A stretch of 62,592 nt of DNA from Actinomycetota bacterium. Its GTDB lineage: Bacteria; Actinomycetota; Actinomycetes; Nanopelagicales; Nanopelagicaceae. The notes under the pieces were generated by a model, which did not search any database, was not told the origin of the DNA, and saw only the letters and a list, made by a program, of their open reading frames with translations. A program made the translations under genes and the position numbers. Location of the stretch: assembly GCA_027728065.1 (NCBI GenBank), contig JAQBVO010000008.1, forward strand, positions 1 through 62,592, written 5' to 3'. Of the stretch, positions 53,780 to 62,323 are shown one piece after another (the first letter of the stretch is position 1; each line of letters opens with the position of its first letter).

Positions 53780-54793
53780 ATGTCCGCCCCTAAGCAGCTG
53801 CTCTCTGCCCTTGTGGCACTTGCAGTTGCCGCCTCGGCCCTGTTGGCACATCCCGCCATCGCCGCTCCAACGCTGGAGGAGGTTCAGGCAAAAGTCCGCC
53901 AGTTAGAAGAGGATGCAACGACGGCGGCAGAGGGCGCCCAAGAGGCCAAGGTGAAGCTAGCAATCTTAACCAAGACGCTTAATGGGATTATGGCAAAGGC
54001 ACAGGCTCAAGGTCAGAGCTTATCTGTGATACAAAAATCACTCGGTGCCATTGCAGTGGAGCAGTACAAATCAGGGAGCATGAGTCGGGGTTTAGAGCTT
54101 CTCTTCTCGAGCGATCCAACGCTCTACCTCTCATCTGCCGGCAGCTTAGATGCCGTCACTCGCAGGCAATCGGCGCAACTTCGAAAGTATGAAGCGGCCC
54201 AGCAACGCCTCGGTGCAACAAAGTTAATGGTCGATGACAAGTTAGCCCTTGTTGCTGCGGCACAGAAAAAATTTGCCGCCCAATCTGCCCTCGCCCTGGC
54301 TAAGTTAGAAGAGGCAGAGGCGCTGCTCTCGAAGTTAAAAAAGGCAGATCGAGAGCGCTTAGCAAAGTTAGCTGCCGCCCAAGAGGATGCCGATCAAGCC
54401 TCATCTCTTGCAGCCGCGCGAGGTGCCGATGGAGTTTCAGGGCGGGCAGGTATTGCACTTAAATATGCCCTTAAACAGATTGGTGACCGATATGTATTTG
54501 GCGCTGCAGGGTTAGTGACGTGGGACTGCTCAGGATTAACTATGCGCGCCTATCAAGCCGCAGGTGTTTCACTACCGCACTCATCGGCGGCGCAGTCGCG
54601 GATGGGTAAAAAAGTCTCACTTAAATCACTCAAGCCAGGGGATTTATTATTCTTTGGCCGTCCGGTATCTCATGTTGGAATCTACTTCGGTGGCGGACGT
54701 ATGGTGCACGCACCGCGCTCTGGCTCGCGAGTCAAGGTCACGAGTGATTTAAATATGGGACGTAAAGCATTCGTAGGTGCTAGACGTTATTAA
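53780..54793 (+). CDS. NlpC/P60 peptidoglycan endopeptidase with coiled coil
   Basis: Secreted cell-wall hydrolase of 337 residues. A signal peptide covers about residues 1-28 (A-S-A-L-L-A-H-P-A-I-A-A end). Two coiled-coil stretches span 30-100 and 150-215, as in PcsB/RipA-type enzymes held inactive until activated at the septum. The NlpC domain has the catalytic D-C-S-G near 250, S-H-V-G-I-Y near 298 and H-A-P near 313. The gene order with a PimB'-type transferase equals mycobacterial Rv2190c-Rv2188c. Confidence 0.92.
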   Translation: MSAPKQLLSALVALAVAASALLAHPAIAAPTLEEVQAKVRQLEEDATTAAEGAQEAKVKLAILTKTLNGIMAKAQAQGQSLSVIQKSLGAIAVEQYKSGSMSRGLELLFSSDPTLYLSSAGSLDAVTRRQSAQLRKYEAAQQRLGATKLMVDDKLALVAAAQKKFAAQSALALAKLEEAEALLSKLKKADRERLAKLAAAQEDADQASSLAAARGADGVSGRAGIALKYALKQIGDRYVFGAAGLVTWDCSGLTMRAYQAAGVSLPHSSAAQSRMGKKVSLKSLKPGDLLFFGRPVSHVGIYFGGGRMVHAPRSGSRVKVTSDLNMGRKAFVGARRY

Positions 54794-55925
54794 GAAAACT
54801 CTCTTTGTAACCAATGATTTTGGTCCCCGCACAGGTGGAATCGAAAGTTTTATCATCGGTCTGATTGAGCATCTGCCATATGGCAGCACTACGGTCTATA
54901 CATCCTCCCAGGCAGATACTCGCGCCTATGATGCCACCTGGCTTGAGAGTTACGGAGTTCGCATCATTAGGGATCGAGCCAAAATTCTCCTACCTACGCC
55001 GCGAATAGCTCGCCGCGTTGGGGCATTCATTAGAAAAGAGCAGATCGAGGTCGTCGCCTTCGGTGCAGCGGCCCCACTTGGATTGCTCGCGCCATCTCTG
55101 CGCCGCGCGGGGTCCCACAGAATAATCGCATTAACCCATGGCCATGAACTCTGGTGGTCAAAAGTATTTCCATTTACAGTCGCGATTCGCCGTATTGGAT
55201 CCACCCTCGATCTCCTTACATACTTAGGTAGATTCACAGGGGATGCGATTGCACGATCTCTTACCCCTGCAGCTGCATCTGCAATGGTCAAGATTGCACC
55301 AGGTATCGATACCGAACATTTTCGGCCAATGGATAGCAGCCAACTTCGAGAGTCGTTGGGATTAGGCGATAAGAAAGTTATTGTCTGTGTGGCACGTTTG
55401 GTACATCGCAAAGGTCAGGACCAGTTAATTGCGGCGATGCCCGTGATTATCAAAGATGTTCCAGATGCTCATCTCCTACTTATAGGAGAGGGTCCTTATC
55501 GATCTCATCTACAGAGTTTAGTAAAGAAGTATGAACTCGAGGGGTATGTAAGTTTTATTGGCCGCATTCAATATGCCGATCTGCCACGCTACCTATCCCT
55601 CGGCAATATCTTTGCAATGCCCGCACGTTCGCGTTTTTTCGGTTTAGAGGTTGAAGGCTTAGGAATTGTCTATTTAGAGGCGAGTGCATGTGGCTTACCC
55701 GTGATCGCAGGTGCATCCGGTGGTGCCCCCGATGCCGTAGTCCAAGGTCGTACTGGGGTCGTTGTAGATGGTTTAGATAAGGCGGTGATTGCTGCGGCTG
55801 CAATCAATATGCTCACGCATCCAGAACTCTGCCAGGAGATGGGGCGAACCGGACGTGAGTGGGTTGTAGAGAAATGGAGATGGCAGATTTGGGCAGATAA
55901 GTTTGCCGCATTAATCAACGACTAA
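54777..55925 (+). CDS. GT4 glycosyltransferase, PimB'-type mannosyltransferase
   Basis: Retaining glycosyltransferase of 382 residues acting at the inner membrane face. T-N-D-F-G-P-R-T-G-G-I-E-S-F at the N-terminus is the acceptor/donor loop, and E-G-L-G-I-V-Y-L-E-A-S-A-C-G-L-P-V near 290 is the GT4 E-x7-E motif. It probably adds the second mannose to phosphatidylinositol mannoside. Synteny with fadD15, an SRPBCC gene and a PlsC gene supports this. The GTG start overlaps the preceding gene by 17 nt, and the 3' end overlaps the response regulator gene by 15 nt. Confidence 0.85.
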   Translation: MLDVIKKTLFVTNDFGPRTGGIESFIIGLIEHLPYGSTTVYTSSQADTRAYDATWLESYGVRIIRDRAKILLPTPRIARRVGAFIRKEQIEVVAFGAAAPLGLLAPSLRRAGSHRIIALTHGHELWWSKVFPFTVAIRRIGSTLDLLTYLGRFTGDAIARSLTPAAASAMVKIAPGIDTEHFRPMDSSQLRESLGLGDKKVIVCVARLVHRKGQDQLIAAMPVIIKDVPDAHLLLIGEGPYRSHLQSLVKKYELEGYVSFIGRIQYADLPRYLSLGNIFAMPARSRFFGLEVEGLGIVYLEASACGLPVIAGASGGAPDAVVQGRTGVVVDGLDKAVIAAAAINMLTHPELCQEMGRTGREWVVEKWRWQIWADKFAALIND

Positions 55926-56525
55926 GTTGTGCTTGCGCGCTTTAGTAACGGCGGCCGTTCGATTTGTAACCTCTAACTTTCTAAAGATCGATGCCAAGTG
56001 AGTTTTAATAGTTGCCTGACTTAGGAAAAGCCCCAATGCAATCTCGGCCGTAGATGCACCACTGGGCAGCAGTCCAAGAACGTCAAACTCTCGCGCAGTT
56101 AAATCAAATCGCTCATTTTTCGCCCTTATCGCCCCAGATAGTGACTTGGCAGTAAAGCTCAGTGGTGATTTTGCTGAGTACTCGATAGCTGCGATGAGCT
56201 CCATTATGGGAGCACTCTTATTAATATATGCACTAGCTCCAGCCTTCATCGCTGCAAGTACATGTGCATCACTATCGTTAAAAGTCAGCACCACAATTCC
56301 TATGGTTTTAGAGATACCACGTGCCCATGAGATCAGATCAAAGCCAGTTCCATCTGGCAGATTTAAATCTACGACAATTACATCTGGATTTACATGCGCG
56401 ATTTGGGCGCGTGCCTCGGCAAGAGTGGCAGCTTGCGCTGAAATCTCGAAGCCATGGGTACTTAAAGCTCGATATAACCCCTCTCGCACAACGGCATGGT
56501 CATCGACAATGACAACGCGTGTCAT
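55911..56525 (-). CDS. NarL/FixJ-type response regulator
   Basis: A 204-residue regulator. The receiver domain starts V-V-I-V-D-D-H-A-V-V-R-E with phospho-acceptor Asp in V-D-L-N-L-P-D near residue 54 and Lys in I-N-K-S near 103. The C-terminal LuxR helix-turn-helix is S-T-A-E-I-A-L-G-L-F-L-S-Q-A-T-I-K-T-H. The start overlaps the kinase gene by ATGA. Targets are unknown; the fadD15 operon itself is a candidate. Confidence 0.93.
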   Translation of the reverse strand: MTRVVIVDDHAVVREGLYRALSTHGFEISAQAATLAEARAQIAHVNPDVIVVDLNLPDGTGFDLISWARGISKTIGIVVLTFNDSDAHVLAAMKAGASAYINKSAPIMELIAAIEYSAKSPLSFTAKSLSGAIRAKNERFDLTAREFDVLGLLPSGASTAEIALGLFLSQATIKTHLASIFRKLEVTNRTAAVTKARKHNLVVD

Positions 56526-56998
56526 GGTCTAACCCATGGCACTGTTATAGAGATCTGGGTACCTCTATCACTTGAATGGATCGCTAAATCTCCATCTAGG
56601 CCGCGCACACGTTCGCCGATTCCAACTAACCCATGGTGGCCGGTTTTTTCTCTCACGCCTCCGATGCCATTATCGTAAAGGGTCATGGTGATCGATGTCG
56701 CCCGTGAATGCTCCTGCACGTTACGCAAGAGTTCTGCAAAGATTTTCTGTAGTTCATAACTCGGTGATGCCTCATAGGGTAGAACCACGGCACTCTCTCG
56801 AAGTGCAAAGATTTCATCGCGCACTTTTTCGACCAGCTCACTGACTGCAAAGCGCAAAGTGCGCAGCTGGGAACGAATCTCATGGGGGGTATTAACTGCG
56901 CCAACGAGTGAGTCGATGCAATAACCCATCCCTACGAGATCTTGGGCTATCCCATCATGTAGTTCTTGTGCGAGCCTGACTCCCTCGTTAGTGCTCAT
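56522..56998 (-). CDS. Minimal soluble histidine kinase (HisKA_3/HATPase_c)
   Basis: At 158 residues this is only the transmitter of a NarL-family kinase. The dimerisation helix has the phospho-acceptor in Q-E-L-H-D-G-I-A-Q-D near residue 14. The ATPase part has the N-box E-L-L-R-N-V-Q-E-H-S near 100 and G-boxes H-H-G-L-V-G-I-G-E-R and D-R-G-T-Q-I. There is no membrane segment, PAS, GAF or other sensor domain. ATG 56998 is 4 nt after the fadD15 stop and nothing upstream in frame suggests more of the gene, as it would lie inside fadD15. Confidence 0.88.
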   Translation of the reverse strand: MSTNEGVRLAQELHDGIAQDLVGMGYCIDSLVGAVNTPHEIRSQLRTLRFAVSELVEKVRDEIFALRESAVVLPYEASPSYELQKIFAELLRNVQEHSRATSITMTLYDNGIGGVREKTGHHGLVGIGERVRGLDGDLAIHSSDRGTQISITVPWVRP

Positions 56999-57002
56999 TG
57001 AA

Positions 57003-58793
57003 TTACTTACTAAAAAGTTGCTCAATCTCCTTGGCAAACTCTTTTGCAATGACCGCGCGCTTCATTGAGAGTTTTGGAGTCAAGTGACCACCAGCGATTG
57101 TGAAATCAGTTGGCAGGATTACAAACTTACGGATTGATTCAGCTTTACTTACCGCCTTATTAGCCTCATCAACGGCCGTTTGAATCACAGAGATCAAATC
57201 AGGGTCATTGGTGAGATCTGCCATAGAGGCACCCTCTTTTTTATTATTGACAACCCAACCTTTGAGCCAATCTTGATCGATTGTTACCAGCGCTGCGATA
57301 AATGGCTGGTTATCGCCGACGACCATGCACTGGCTAACCAACGGATGTGCACGCAGACGATCTTCAAGCACGGCTGGTGCAACATTCTTACCTCCAGATG
57401 TAACGATTAACTCCTTTTTACGTCCGACGATGTAGAGGAAACCCTCATCATCTAACTTTCCAAGATCACCAGTTTGGAACCAACGATCACTGGTGAAGAC
57501 CTCGGCATTTGCTGCATCGTTCTGCCAATATCCGCGCATTACTATCGGACCACGGATTAAGACTTCGCCATCATCGGCGATCTTTATCGATGTGCTAGGT
57601 ACGGGCCGTCCAACAGAGCCAACGCGATGGGCACCGCTTAAGTTTAAAGTCGCTCCGGCAGTTGTCTCAGTTAAGCCATAGCCCTCTAAAACAGTTACTC
57701 CAGCGCCACGATAGAAATGGCCCAGACGTACACCCAGAGGTGCACCTCCTGAGATCGCCGCCTCTACGCGCCCACCCATTCCATGACGAATCTTGCTGTA
57801 GACCAACTTGTCAAAGAGTCCGTGTTTAAACTTAAGAACGGGAGAGATAGATTTTTTATCAAGAGCCTCGGAGTAAGCGATAGCTACATCGGCCGCCTTT
57901 CTAAAGATCTTTCCCTTTCCAGCGGCTTCGGCCTTTGCCTCTGCACCGTTGTATATCTTTTCAAAGATACGTGGCACGGCTAAGACGAAGGTAGGTTTAA
58001 AGGATGCCAAATCTATCGGTAGACGTCCCACAGGATCGCTGCAGTGGGCTAGATGTAGACCAGCTGCGATTGCACCAATTTGAACCATGCGACCAAAGAC
58101 GTGTGCCACGGGCAGGAAGAGTAACGTTGACCCACCTGGCTTTAAAAATAAATCGGCCGCGCCTTGAACTACGTTTCCGCACTCTGATAGGAAGTTACCG
58201 TGCGTGAGTGAAACGCCCTTGGGCTTACCTGTAGTTCCAGATGTATAGATCAGCGTTGCCAGAGTCTCGGGATTAAGAGAGTTACGGCGGCGATCGATCT
58301 CATCATCGGAGATATGGGCACCAGCGGCTTTGAGAGTACTCAGTACATCCTCGGTCATTGTCCATACATGCTTGGTGTGCGAAGGCAAGACGCCGGCAAC
58401 GAGCTCGCGAAGTGCGGGAGTTTCAACGATAATTCCAACCGCCGATGAGTCGTTGAGAATCCAGTCGATCTGTTCACTCGATGAAGTGTCGTAGACCGGT
58501 ACTACAACTCCACCTGCAAACCAGATTGCAAAATCTAAAATCGTCCACTCGTAACGTGTGCGCGACATAATTCCAACGCGATCACCGATCTGTATACCAG
58601 CAGCGATTAATCCCTTAGCCGTTTGCCTAATCTCGGCATCGGCCTCTTTGGCGGTAACGCTCTGCCACCCATCACCGAGCGGACGAGACATAATGATGCG
58701 CTCTGGTTCAAAAAGGGCCCGTTCGGCGATTAGATTTGTAAGGTTTCCGGTGATAGCCGCGGGCACGAGCGCTGGATTAGTGATTTCATTCAT
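57003..58793 (-). CDS. Long-chain acyl-CoA synthetase, FadD15 type
   Basis: AMP-forming fatty-acid ligase of 596 residues. T-L-I-Y-T-S-G-T-T-G-K-P-K-G near residue 185 is the AMP-binding loop, G-Y-G-L-T-E-T-T near 370 and Y-I-V-G-R-K-K-E near 455 complete the site. It could feed the beta-oxidation genes at 46182-49482 or lipid remodelling by PlsC. It is the first gene of an apparent operon with the kinase and response regulator. Confidence 0.92.
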   Translation of the reverse strand: MNEITNPALVPAAITGNLTNLIAERALFEPERIIMSRPLGDGWQSVTAKEADAEIRQTAKGLIAAGIQIGDRVGIMSRTRYEWTILDFAIWFAGGVVVPVYDTSSSEQIDWILNDSSAVGIIVETPALRELVAGVLPSHTKHVWTMTEDVLSTLKAAGAHISDDEIDRRRNSLNPETLATLIYTSGTTGKPKGVSLTHGNFLSECGNVVQGAADLFLKPGGSTLLFLPVAHVFGRMVQIGAIAAGLHLAHCSDPVGRLPIDLASFKPTFVLAVPRIFEKIYNGAEAKAEAAGKGKIFRKAADVAIAYSEALDKKSISPVLKFKHGLFDKLVYSKIRHGMGGRVEAAISGGAPLGVRLGHFYRGAGVTVLEGYGLTETTAGATLNLSGAHRVGSVGRPVPSTSIKIADDGEVLIRGPIVMRGYWQNDAANAEVFTSDRWFQTGDLGKLDDEGFLYIVGRKKELIVTSGGKNVAPAVLEDRLRAHPLVSQCMVVGDNQPFIAALVTIDQDWLKGWVVNNKKEGASMADLTNDPDLISVIQTAVDEANKAVSKAESIRKFVILPTDFTIAGGHLTPKLSMKRAVIAKEFAKEIEQLFSK

Positions 58794-58799
58794 AGGCCC

Positions 58800-58805
58800 A
58801 CGCTA
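58800..58805 (-). promoter_or_regulatory. -10 element of the fadD15 operon
   Basis: TAGCGT on the minus strand, 6 nt before the ATG at 58793. Confidence 0.5.
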
Positions 58806-58835
58806 GTGCATGGATTGAAAATTTGTGAAGGGGGG

Positions 58836-58841
58836 TAACCT
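58836..58841 (+). promoter_or_regulatory. -10 element of the SRPBCC gene
   Basis: TAACCT, 6 nt before the ATG at 58848. Confidence 0.5.
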
Positions 58842-58847
58842 TGCGCC

Positions 58848-59285
58848 ATGAGCGATTCAAGTATTTCGAGAGTATCCATCGATGCCAGTGTGGGAGCGGT
58901 GAGCCAGGTGTTATTTGCCCTTGACAAATACCCAGAGTGGTCGAGTTCGATTAAATCTGTGGAGGCATTAGCCAAGGATGAGCAAGGGCGAATCACAAAG
59001 GTCAAGATGAGTATCGATGCGGGAATGATGAAGGATCGCGTCGTTTTAGATTACGACTGGTCTGGCGCACCAGAGCGTTTAAGTTTCTCACTGGATGAGG
59101 CCGATCTATTAACAGGTATGGAGGGCACATATAGCATCAAGAGCATCGATGCCGATACAACCGAGATTACTTACGAACTAACCGTCTCTCTATCAATGCC
59201 GATTCCAGCGATGATGCGTCAAAAGGCTGAGAAGGCGACGATCGATCAAGCCTTAGCTCAACTCAAAGCAACGCTCGAAGCGTAG
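58848..59285 (+). CDS. SRPBCC/START-like lipid-binding protein
   Basis: A 145-residue protein of the polyketide-cyclase/SRPBCC fold: V-S-I-D-A-S at the start, L-D-K-Y-P-E-W-S-S-S-I-K in the first helices and a final long helix ending A-L-A-Q-L-K. It has a hydrophobic cavity and no catalytic motif. It stands in the place of mycobacterial Rv2185c beside fadD15. The ligand is probably a lipid; that is an inference. Confidence 0.82.
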   Translation: MSDSSISRVSIDASVGAVSQVLFALDKYPEWSSSIKSVEALAKDEQGRITKVKMSIDAGMMKDRVVLDYDWSGAPERLSFSLDEADLLTGMEGTYSIKSIDADTTEITYELTVSLSMPIPAMMRQKAEKATIDQALAQLKATLEA

Positions 59286-59288
59286 TTT
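59283..59288 (+). promoter_or_regulatory. -10 element of the ROK kinase gene
   Basis: TAGTTT, 6 nt before the ATG at 59295; its TAG is the stop codon of the SRPBCC gene. Confidence 0.4.
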
Positions 59289-59294
59289 TGATCG

Positions 59295-60239
59295 ATGACC
59301 CACACAATTGGTATCGATGTTGGCGGCAGCAAAGTCTTAGGTGGCGTTGTAAATGAATCAGGAAAAGTATTAGCAACTGCTAAAAAAGATACACCGCGCC
59401 AAGGTGGCCGGGCACTAACGCAGACAATTGCCGATATCGCCCTTGAGTTATTGAGTAAGCATGGGGCCGAGTCAGTTGGAGTCTGTGCTGCAGGTTTTGT
59501 CTCATCTGATCGTAGAACGATGTTGGCAACTCCTAATATCGCAGATTGGAATGGCGTTGATTTAGATAGCGAACTAACGCAACTCATTTCTCTTCCTGTA
59601 ATTATTGAGAACGATGCAAATGCCGCAACTTGGGGCGAGGCAAAGTTTGGTGCGGGGCAAAATCACAACCACGTAATGATGTTGACGGTAGGTACTGGTA
59701 TCGGTGGGGGAATAATCGTTAACGGCAATCTCTATCGCGGCGCATTTGGAACGGCTGCAGAGTTTGGTCACATCCGTGTTGTACCCGATGGACATTTATG
59801 TGGTTGCGGTGCACGTGGATGTTTCGAGCAGTATGCATCGGGGAATGCACTGCTGCGCCATGCTCGCGAGGCGATTAGTGCAGCCCCAGAGATTGCACGT
59901 AACTTGCTATCGCGCGGTGATGGCACCGTCACTGGTTTAACTGGACAGGTAATTATGGAGGCCGCCCGCGATGGTGATCCAGTAGCCGTGGCCGCATTTA
60001 ATACAACGGGTCATTGGTTAGGTGCAGGTATTGCAACACTATCTGTAGTTCTAGATCCAGCATGTGTAGTTATCGGCGGAGGTGTCATCGATGCGGGAGA
60101 GATTTTATTAAAGCCCACTCGCCAAGGGCTAGAGCGCACTATGCCATTTGCCGGCAAGCATCCCTATCCGCAGATTATCGCCGCGAAGTTAGGTAATCAG
60201 GCGGGACTTGTAGGCGTTGCCGATTTAGCACGCCTTTAA
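59295..60239 (+). CDS. ROK-family glucokinase
   Basis: Sugar kinase of 314 residues. The N-terminal phosphate loop I-D-V-G-G-S-K near residue 8, E-N-D-A-N-A-A near 99 with the catalytic Asp, G-T-G-I-G-G-G near 137 and the ROK zinc motif C-G-C-G-A-R-G-C-F-E near 170 are complete. It most likely phosphorylates glucose. It ends in a shared TTAA with the opposing oxidoreductase gene. Confidence 0.9.
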   Translation: MTHTIGIDVGGSKVLGGVVNESGKVLATAKKDTPRQGGRALTQTIADIALELLSKHGAESVGVCAAGFVSSDRRTMLATPNIADWNGVDLDSELTQLISLPVIIENDANAATWGEAKFGAGQNHNHVMMLTVGTGIGGGIIVNGNLYRGAFGTAAEFGHIRVVPDGHLCGCGARGCFEQYASGNALLRHAREAISAAPEIARNLLSRGDGTVTGLTGQVIMEAARDGDPVAVAAFNTTGHWLGAGIATLSVVLDPACVVIGGGVIDAGEILLKPTRQGLERTMPFAGKHPYPQIIAAKLGNQAGLVGVADLARL

Positions 60240-61219
60240 TCTTCAAAGGGATATTTAAGAGCTATCCCAGCTCTGATCTGATCCATCGTTTTCATCACGG
60301 CGATACTTTCACCCCATGGCATCAATGCCGACTCCAATAATCCGGTGCGCACAACGTGGGCCATCTCTATCGCCTGCTCGCGCATACCGCGCCCTATATA
60401 GGTATTGGGATATTCAGTGATCGTGCCATCGAATAAAGCCACCCGCATCTGTGTTGGCTTGTAAAAGGCTCTATCGATTTCAAGGCGTCCTAACAGGCCG
60501 CTGATAACTGCCCGACATGGAGTCTGAGCGATCATGGTTGTGTTAAAAACTCCTTGAGCCCCACTAGCGTAATCAAAGATGGCACTTGTCTGAGCATCGA
60601 CATTACGATCGGTCATTACTGCTCGCGCAGTAATTGCAGAGGGTGCACCGAGTACTAAATGAATAAAGTTCACAGGGTAGATTCCAAGATCTAGTAATGC
60701 ACCTCCTCCAAGTACTGGATTGACGCAGCGTTCTATATTTTGATCGGCTAAACGTGCACCAAGATCGGCCTCTACCATCTGAATCTGACCCAGTACTCCA
60801 CTTGTTAAAATCTCGCGCAGCTGTGCTATGTGGGGCAGATAACGAGTCCACATCGCCTCTAGAAGTGCAACGTTGTTTTTTCTAGCTGTATCGACCATGT
60901 TTTCTGCCTGTGCTGCAGAGATTGCAAAGGGCTTCTCACATAAAACTGGTTTTTTGGCATTTAAGGCCAGCAGCGTGTGTTCGTGATGAGATGGATGTGG
61001 TGTTGCGACATAGATCGCATCGACATCATCGCGATCTACTAACTCTTGATAACTTCCACAGGCTACTGCACCAGGTGCATCGGCAAGAAAACTCTGTGCT
61101 CTATCCAATGTACGCGAGCCAACGGCGACAACACTGTGACCTTGGGCTAACTTCAAATCCTGCACAAAGGCAGCGGCAATTCCACCAGTGCCTAAAATGC
61201 CCCACCGAAAAGTATTCAC
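60236..61219 (-). CDS. Gfo/Idh/MocA-family oxidoreductase
   Basis: NAD(P)-dependent dehydrogenase of 327 residues. The Rossmann motif G-I-L-G-T-G-G-I-A near residue 7, A-T-P-H-P-S-H near 72, C-E-K-P near 95 and a C-terminal beta sheet domain with D-L-G-I-Y-P near 178 fit the trans-dihydrodiol dehydrogenase/sugar dehydrogenase group. The substrate is unknown. The start overlaps the upstream gene by 4 nt. Confidence 0.88.
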   Translation of the reverse strand: MNTFRWGILGTGGIAAAFVQDLKLAQGHSVVAVGSRTLDRAQSFLADAPGAVACGSYQELVDRDDVDAIYVATPHPSHHEHTLLALNAKKPVLCEKPFAISAAQAENMVDTARKNNVALLEAMWTRYLPHIAQLREILTSGVLGQIQMVEADLGARLADQNIERCVNPVLGGGALLDLGIYPVNFIHLVLGAPSAITARAVMTDRNVDAQTSAIFDYASGAQGVFNTTMIAQTPCRAVISGLLGRLEIDRAFYKPTQMRVALFDGTITEYPNTYIGRGMREQAIEMAHVVRTGLLESALMPWGESIAVMKTMDQIRAGIALKYPFED

Positions 61220-61488
61220 AGTGCAACACCATCATCGTCATGGTATCCACGTTTAAACCAACGCACGATGGCGCGCTGTGCAGCTAGAAAAAAAGTGCGA
61301 GGAGATTGTCTCGGAGGATTAGGTGCGATGAATCGATCACTCGAATCTATGCGATCGAGTTCATCGAGATAGGTTGTCGGAGCAGATTCATCGAGTGAAA
61401 GCCCAGAGACAATGGAGTCAAACTCACGCTCAATGCGCTCCTGCTCATTGGATTCATCATCGTGGTGCTCTTTGCCCTCTTTGCTCAC
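61216..61488 (-). CDS. Small hypothetical protein, acidic
   Basis: A 90-residue protein from GTG 61488. The first 60 residues are very acidic (H-H-D-D-E-S-N-E-Q-E-R-I-E-R-E-F-D-S-I), followed by R-F-I-A-P-N-P-P-R and a basic C-terminal helix. I do not recognise a domain. The F-x-P-x-P-P element recalls actinobacterial membrane proteins of this locus, but the hydrophobic helices are absent. It is co-directional with, and overlaps, the oxidoreductase gene, which supports it being real. Confidence 0.6.
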   Translation of the reverse strand: MSKEGKEHHDDESNEQERIEREFDSIVSGLSLDESAPTTYLDELDRIDSSDRFIAPNPPRQSPRTFFLAAQRAIVRWFKRGYHDDDGVAL

Positions 61489-61520
61489 CTACAAATAGTG
61501 TCATATGGGGCAAGAGCGGC

Positions 61521-61526
61521 TAAATT
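61521..61526 (+). promoter_or_regulatory. -10 element of the PlsC-type gene
   Basis: TAAATT, 6 nt before the GTG at 61533. Confidence 0.5.
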
Positions 61527-61532
61527 AGCACT

Positions 61533-62267
61533 GTGATCGAGAAGCTTCCCTATGCAACCCTGCGGGCCTTCCTCACCCCCTTTTTGATGGGCGCTTTTCG
61601 CCCTATGGTCAAAGGTCTGCGCAATGTTCCGGCAAAGGGGCCAGTGATTATCGCCTCCAACCATCTCTCCTTTAGTGACTCCATCTTTATGCCCTTGGTG
61701 CTTCCACGCAAAGTAACTTTTTTAGCAAAGAGCGAGTACTTCACATCACCTGGAGCTAAGGGCTTTATTAAGAAGATAACTTTAATCGCACTTGGCCAAG
61801 TGTCGGTAGATAGAACGGGTGGGCGACGCAGTGAGGCGGCTCTGATTACGGGATTAAGGGTTTTAGCCGAGGGTGGATGTCTTGGGATCTATCCCGAAGG
61901 CACGAGATCACCCGATGGGCGCTTATATAAAGGCCGTACTGGAATTGCCCGTCTTGCTATTGAATCAGGTGCACCTGTTATTGCAGTTGCAATGTCTAAT
62001 ACCGACAAGATTCAGCCAACTGGAAAGATAGTTCCAATTCTGCATCGCGTGGGAATGAAGTTTGCAGAGCCGATGTACTTTGCGGGTGACTCCACTGATC
62101 TGCAGTACTTACGTGTTGTAACAGATCAGATTATGAACAAGATTCAAGAGATGTCAGGTCAGGAACATATCAATATCTATGCACCGAAGAAATCTAAGCC
62201 AGGGAGTATTAATCCTGCTATTGATTTAAAGAAGTACTGGGTAGATGAGTTTGAAGAAAAAGAATAG
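61533..62267 (+). CDS. 1-acyl-glycerol-3-phosphate acyltransferase (PlsC type)
   Basis: Membrane-associated acyltransferase of 244 residues. The catalytic H-x4-D motif is N-H-L-S-F-S-D near residue 49, and the acceptor motif Y-P-E-G-T-R-S near 128. It transfers an acyl chain to lysophosphatidic acid or a related lipid. It occupies the position of mycobacterial Rv2182c in the PimB'/fadD15 region. The start is GTG. Confidence 0.92.
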   Translation: MIEKLPYATLRAFLTPFLMGAFRPMVKGLRNVPAKGPVIIASNHLSFSDSIFMPLVLPRKVTFLAKSEYFTSPGAKGFIKKITLIALGQVSVDRTGGRRSEAALITGLRVLAEGGCLGIYPEGTRSPDGRLYKGRTGIARLAIESGAPVIAVAMSNTDKIQPTGKIVPILHRVGMKFAEPMYFAGDSTDLQYLRVVTDQIMNKIQEMSGQEHINIYAPKKSKPGSINPAIDLKKYWVDEFEEKE

Positions 62268-62323
62268 TTTTTGGCTTCTCTTTAAGCAGACTGTAAAGAA
62301 ATTAGATATTTTTTCTCACGTGC

